DNA of 64,000 bases from CAYFUT01 sp964346395 (GTDB lineage: Bacteria; Bacillota; Halanaerobiia; Halobacteroidales; Halobacteroidaceae): positions 9,881 to 73,880 of the forward strand of contig CAYFUT010000005.1 in assembly GCA_964346395.1 (NCBI GenBank), in the 5' to 3' direction. Positions 61,923 through 64,000 of the stretch are shown here, piece after piece. How positions within the stretch are numbered: position 1 is the first letter of the stretch; every line of letters starts with the position of its first letter. The translations under genes and the position numbers were made by a program. Below the pieces are notes generated by a model. It saw only the letters and a list, made by a program, of their open reading frames with translations. It had not been told where the DNA came from and ran no database searches.

Positions 61923-62176
61923 GTGATTTCGAAAGTCGGGGGTAAAGGGCAGTTTGGAGCAGTCAATGAGGAAGTGGTGAAAGAACTGCTTAACCTATTT
62001 GAACACTATGAAATCAAGGGTTGACGACGGTTTCGAAACTCCCCCGGGTTTTTGCCCAAGATTTGACTTTCGAAACTAAAGTAGTAATTTACAAAGAAGC
62101 GGGGCGGATGAAGCACTGGCAGCATAGGATTTATGTTTTTGAATTTCCCCGTTACAATAACGATAATGCCGGTTAA
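61923..62176 (+). pseudogene. Frameshifted remnant of an unidentified gene
   Basis: GTG 61923 opens a frame ('GKGQFGAVNEEVVKELLNLF') that ends at TGA 62022. A second frame, overlapping from 62012 and closed by TAA 62174, continues with protein-like sequence ('VIYKEAGRMKHWQHRIYVF'). A single-base shift near 62015-62022 would fuse them into about 84 residues. TTTCGAAAGTC (61928-61938) is repeated inverted near 62070. I cannot identify the parent family. Between 61727 and 61922 I see only an AT-rich hairpin (AAAAAGAGCTAGCTCTTTTT, 61806-61825). Confidence 0.4.
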
Positions 62177-62268
62177 GGAGCCAAAATCAAACTAACAATT
62201 GAAAATGGATAATATTATTTCGGGCAGTTGGCTCGGCATTTTTATTTAAAGTATTAATAATTTATTTA

Positions 62269-62368
62269 NNNNNNNNNNNNNNNNNNNNNNNNNNNNNNNN
62301 NNNNNNNNNNNNNNNNNNNNNNNNNNNNNNNNNNNNNNNNNNNNNNNNNNNNNNNNNNNNNNNNNNNN
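62269..62368. other. Scaffold gap (100 N) with matching 11-base flanks
   Basis: Exactly 100 N. TAATTTATTTA occurs immediately before (62258-62268) and immediately after (62369-62379) the gap, so the two contigs may simply overlap and the true gap may be zero or the site of a collapsed AT repeat. Confidence 0.9.
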
Positions 62369-62530
62369 TAATTTATTTAGTTTTTACTACGAATAAAATT
62401 ATGAAGTTTTATTTTTTGCCTATGAGGCACAGATATCATTCAGATTTGTTATGTTAAAGATGGATTGGGAAGGAAACCGGAAAGATTCAAGTTCAACTTC
62501 AGCTAACAATAATTCATAGGGGGTAAAAAT

Positions 62531-62974
62531 ATGAAAAAGATAACAGTTATACTTTTGGCATTTGTGGTAGTGATGGGGACTTCTGGTTCAGCCGGAGCAG
62601 TTAAGACTAATTCCATAACTGGTTTATTAGGTCCTAATTATTTCGGGGGAAGTGCAGTGGTGGATATCAATCAAGATCTCCAGAATATTGTTATTGGTGG
62701 AGCAATGGCTAAAGTAGAGACTTTTGAAAGCGCTATTGGAGAAAGAGAAAATACTTTTGAGTTTTTTGCCGGAAAACATTGGGATAAAGTTCGGATTGGA
62801 GAAGGGGGAGGAATCACTGATAAGATTAATTATGAAGTTGGAGCCGGTTTTAATACTTCGGCAGGAATTCTTTTCTTTGGTAACACTACCTATGAAATTG
62901 ATGATCAGCTAAGTGTAGGAGTTCACGCAACGAGTAAAACCGGACTTGCTTTTTCTGTTAACTATAAGCTTTAA
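62531..62974 (+). CDS. Small secreted beta-barrel-like protein
   Basis: A 147-residue protein with a signal peptide (about 1-24, 'SGSAGAVK'). The mature part has alternating strands ('YFGGSAVVDINQ', 'INYEVGAGFNTSAGILFFG', 'LSVGVHATSKTGLAFSVNYKL') suggesting a small barrel or outer-membrane-associated sheet of six to eight strands. It resembles the barrel protein at 23687 in style but not in sequence. AGGGGG ribosome site; a terminator follows. Confidence 0.65.
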   Translation: MKKITVILLAFVVVMGTSGSAGAVKTNSITGLLGPNYFGGSAVVDINQDLQNIVIGGAMAKVETFESAIGERENTFEFFAGKHWDKVRIGEGGGITDKINYEVGAGFNTSAGILFFGNTTYEIDDQLSVGVHATSKTGLAFSVNYKL

Positions 62975-63001
62975 ATTAATTATAAGGAAGTATCCTTCTT
63001 T

Positions 63002-63034
63002 ACTGTCGGGTTTACTGCCCGGCAGTTTTTTTGT
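63002..63034 (+). terminator. Terminator after the small barrel gene
   Basis: ACTGTCGGG (63002-63010) pairs with CCCGGCAGT (63018-63026, one wobble) and seven T follow. In the 63035-63341 stretch I otherwise see only a TATAAT box (63201-63206) with a poor -35. Confidence 0.85.
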
Positions 63035-63341
63035 TTGATGAAAGAAAAAAGAGGATTGCAGGTAGAAAATAGGCTCAGGCCAACTGCGGCTCGGGATTTT
63101 TTTAGGTGAGCAGGGAATAAGAAATTATTCTTTGACTGAGTTCGGGATTAGATCGCCCAAAATTTCAATTATTAGAGTTTTAATTTACGAAAACATATGT
63201 TATAATAAAATTAAATTCCATTTTATTCTAATAAATATTTAAAATGTAAATCAATAAATATCTTCAAGAACTTTAAAACAATGATAAGAATGAATGTATA
63301 AATTAATGCTGCTAGTTAAGTTTTGAAGGAGGTAAGAAAAG

Positions 63342-64000
63342 ATGAAACAGAAAAAAACAAGTATGTATCTAGGGATATTTTTGATAGGATTAATTATCTT
63401 AGTACCTGCTGTCTTAATATTTATGTCTGTGAATCCTACATTAGGCCAACATAATAAGGAATCTGTAAGAAAGAAAATAAAAGAATATTTGTATGAGAAG
63501 TATGAGGAAGAGTTTGTGGTAGATAGAATTGGAACCCGTAAAGATGATGAGGATGCTGAATATGTAGCTAGAATATATCCTCAATCAATAGTAGGAACTA
63601 GAAAAGAAGGAGAAGAGTATTACTATGGAAGGGCAAGTATAGATAAACTTTCCTTTGGAAGATTGAAAAATCCAGGAGATAACTATAGTTATGTAAAACT
63701 TAACCTAGGAGCTGAAAAATATTTGCTTCCCAAATTAAAAGAAATATTTGGGAAGAGAGTATTAATGAAAGCAGATGCCCAGCTGAAGGTGTGGGGGAAA
63801 GAAAAAATAGTTATAGAGGCATATAGAGAAAAATATGGTGAGAGTGATGGAACAGAGGCTTTTGTAGGCTATAAAGAATCTAATTTTAAAAAAGCTAGGA
63901 AAAGAGTTGTAAATGATCCAGAACACAACAAATTGTTTTTAGATCTTTATGTCTATGTATTTGACCGGATAGATAATAGTGAAGAGAAAGAGGAAAGGAG
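63342..64000 (+). CDS. Membrane-anchored protein, incomplete at the window end
   Basis: ATG 63342 follows GAAGGAGG by 8 bases and the frame stays open for 219 codons to the window edge. It has one N-terminal membrane helix ('LGIFLIGLIILVPAVLIF') and a charged extracytoplasmic domain with 'YYYGRASIDKLSFGRL' and 'FLDLYVYVFDRI'. I do not recognise the family. Codon use is more AT-rich than its neighbours', which may reflect recent transfer. Confidence 0.75.
   Translation, partial: MKQKKTSMYLGIFLIGLIILVPAVLIFMSVNPTLGQHNKESVRKKIKEYLYEKYEEEFVVDRIGTRKDDEDAEYVARIYPQSIVGTRKEGEEYYYGRASIDKLSFGRLKNPGDNYSYVKLNLGAEKYLLPKLKEIFGKRVLMKADAQLKVWGKEKIVIEAYREKYGESDGTEAFVGYKESNFKKARKRVVNDPEHNKLFLDLYVYVFDRIDNSEEKEER

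Overview
The window reads as chromosomal DNA from a low-GC, probably halophilic and anaerobic member of the Firmicutes, most likely Halanaerobiales (Halobacteroidaceae-like). The pointers are Glu/Asp-rich proteins, a choline/betaine-type osmolyte ABC transporter, pyruvate phosphate dikinase, a flavodiiron protein next to desulfoferrodoxin, a sigma-54 activator, and two small secreted proteins that look like beta-barrels, as expected in diderm Firmicutes. No 16S or marker gene is present, so the lineage is an inference. Two 100-N runs (52057-52156 and 62269-62368) show that this is a scaffold.

1-10.9 kb: a tightly packed, single-strand operon that builds a complete Ser/Thr phospho-signalling and chaperone module. 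It holds an Hsp70-like ATPase, an unrecognised protein with a tail-fibre-like motif, a minimal J-domain protein, two FHA proteins, an active-looking PP2C phosphatase, a pseudo-PP2C/TM/TPR protein and a soluble Ser/Thr kinase, closed by a terminator. This is the best candidate for an undescribed system. A coiled-coil protein and a 56-residue HTH-like protein follow.

11-18.9 kb: a methyl-accepting chemotaxis protein, ppdK preceded by a sigma-54 (-24/-12) promoter, a small HTH protein, an HPr-PAS-PAS-AAA+-Fis sigma-54 activator that probably drives ppdK, and a cation diffusion facilitator. 19-26.7 kb: a large surface lipoprotein with Ig/cadherin-like repeats and a formylglycine-generating-enzyme-type domain, a TrhA/hemolysin III membrane protein, an ArsR repressor, an OmpA-like barrel, small membrane proteins and an ADP-ribosylglycohydrolase. 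The lipoprotein and barrel share an operator placed identically relative to -10.

26.8-38.8 kb: an HD-GYP c-di-GMP phosphodiesterase, a secreted unknown, gltB-gltD (glutamate synthase), a small lipoprotein, a membrane protein and a DUF815 AAA+ ATPase. 39-48.9 kb: a solitary Eco57I/type IIG-like DNA methylase, a tiny membrane peptide, a decayed stretch, the osmolyte ABC transporter, fprA-dfx and a 2H phosphoesterase.

48.9-59.8 kb: a chemotaxis operon: cheD, STAS, a divergent soluble receptor-like coiled-coil protein, (gap), STAS, cheY, cheA, cheW, cheR, cheB and a dCache receptor ending in a CheR/CheB tether pentapeptide. 59.8-64 kb: clustered palindromic repeats, a DUF134 regulator with a metallo-beta-lactamase-fold hydrolase, tRNA-Pro(GGG), a broken gene, a gap, another small barrel, and a membrane-anchored protein running off the end.

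Intergenic DNA carries an interspersed repeat family (element A, four copies) with inverted GTTAAC-containing ends and a GAGNTT hexamer core, and a second palindromic family (element B, two copies). Three element A copies lie in leader positions upstream of genes in the same orientation.
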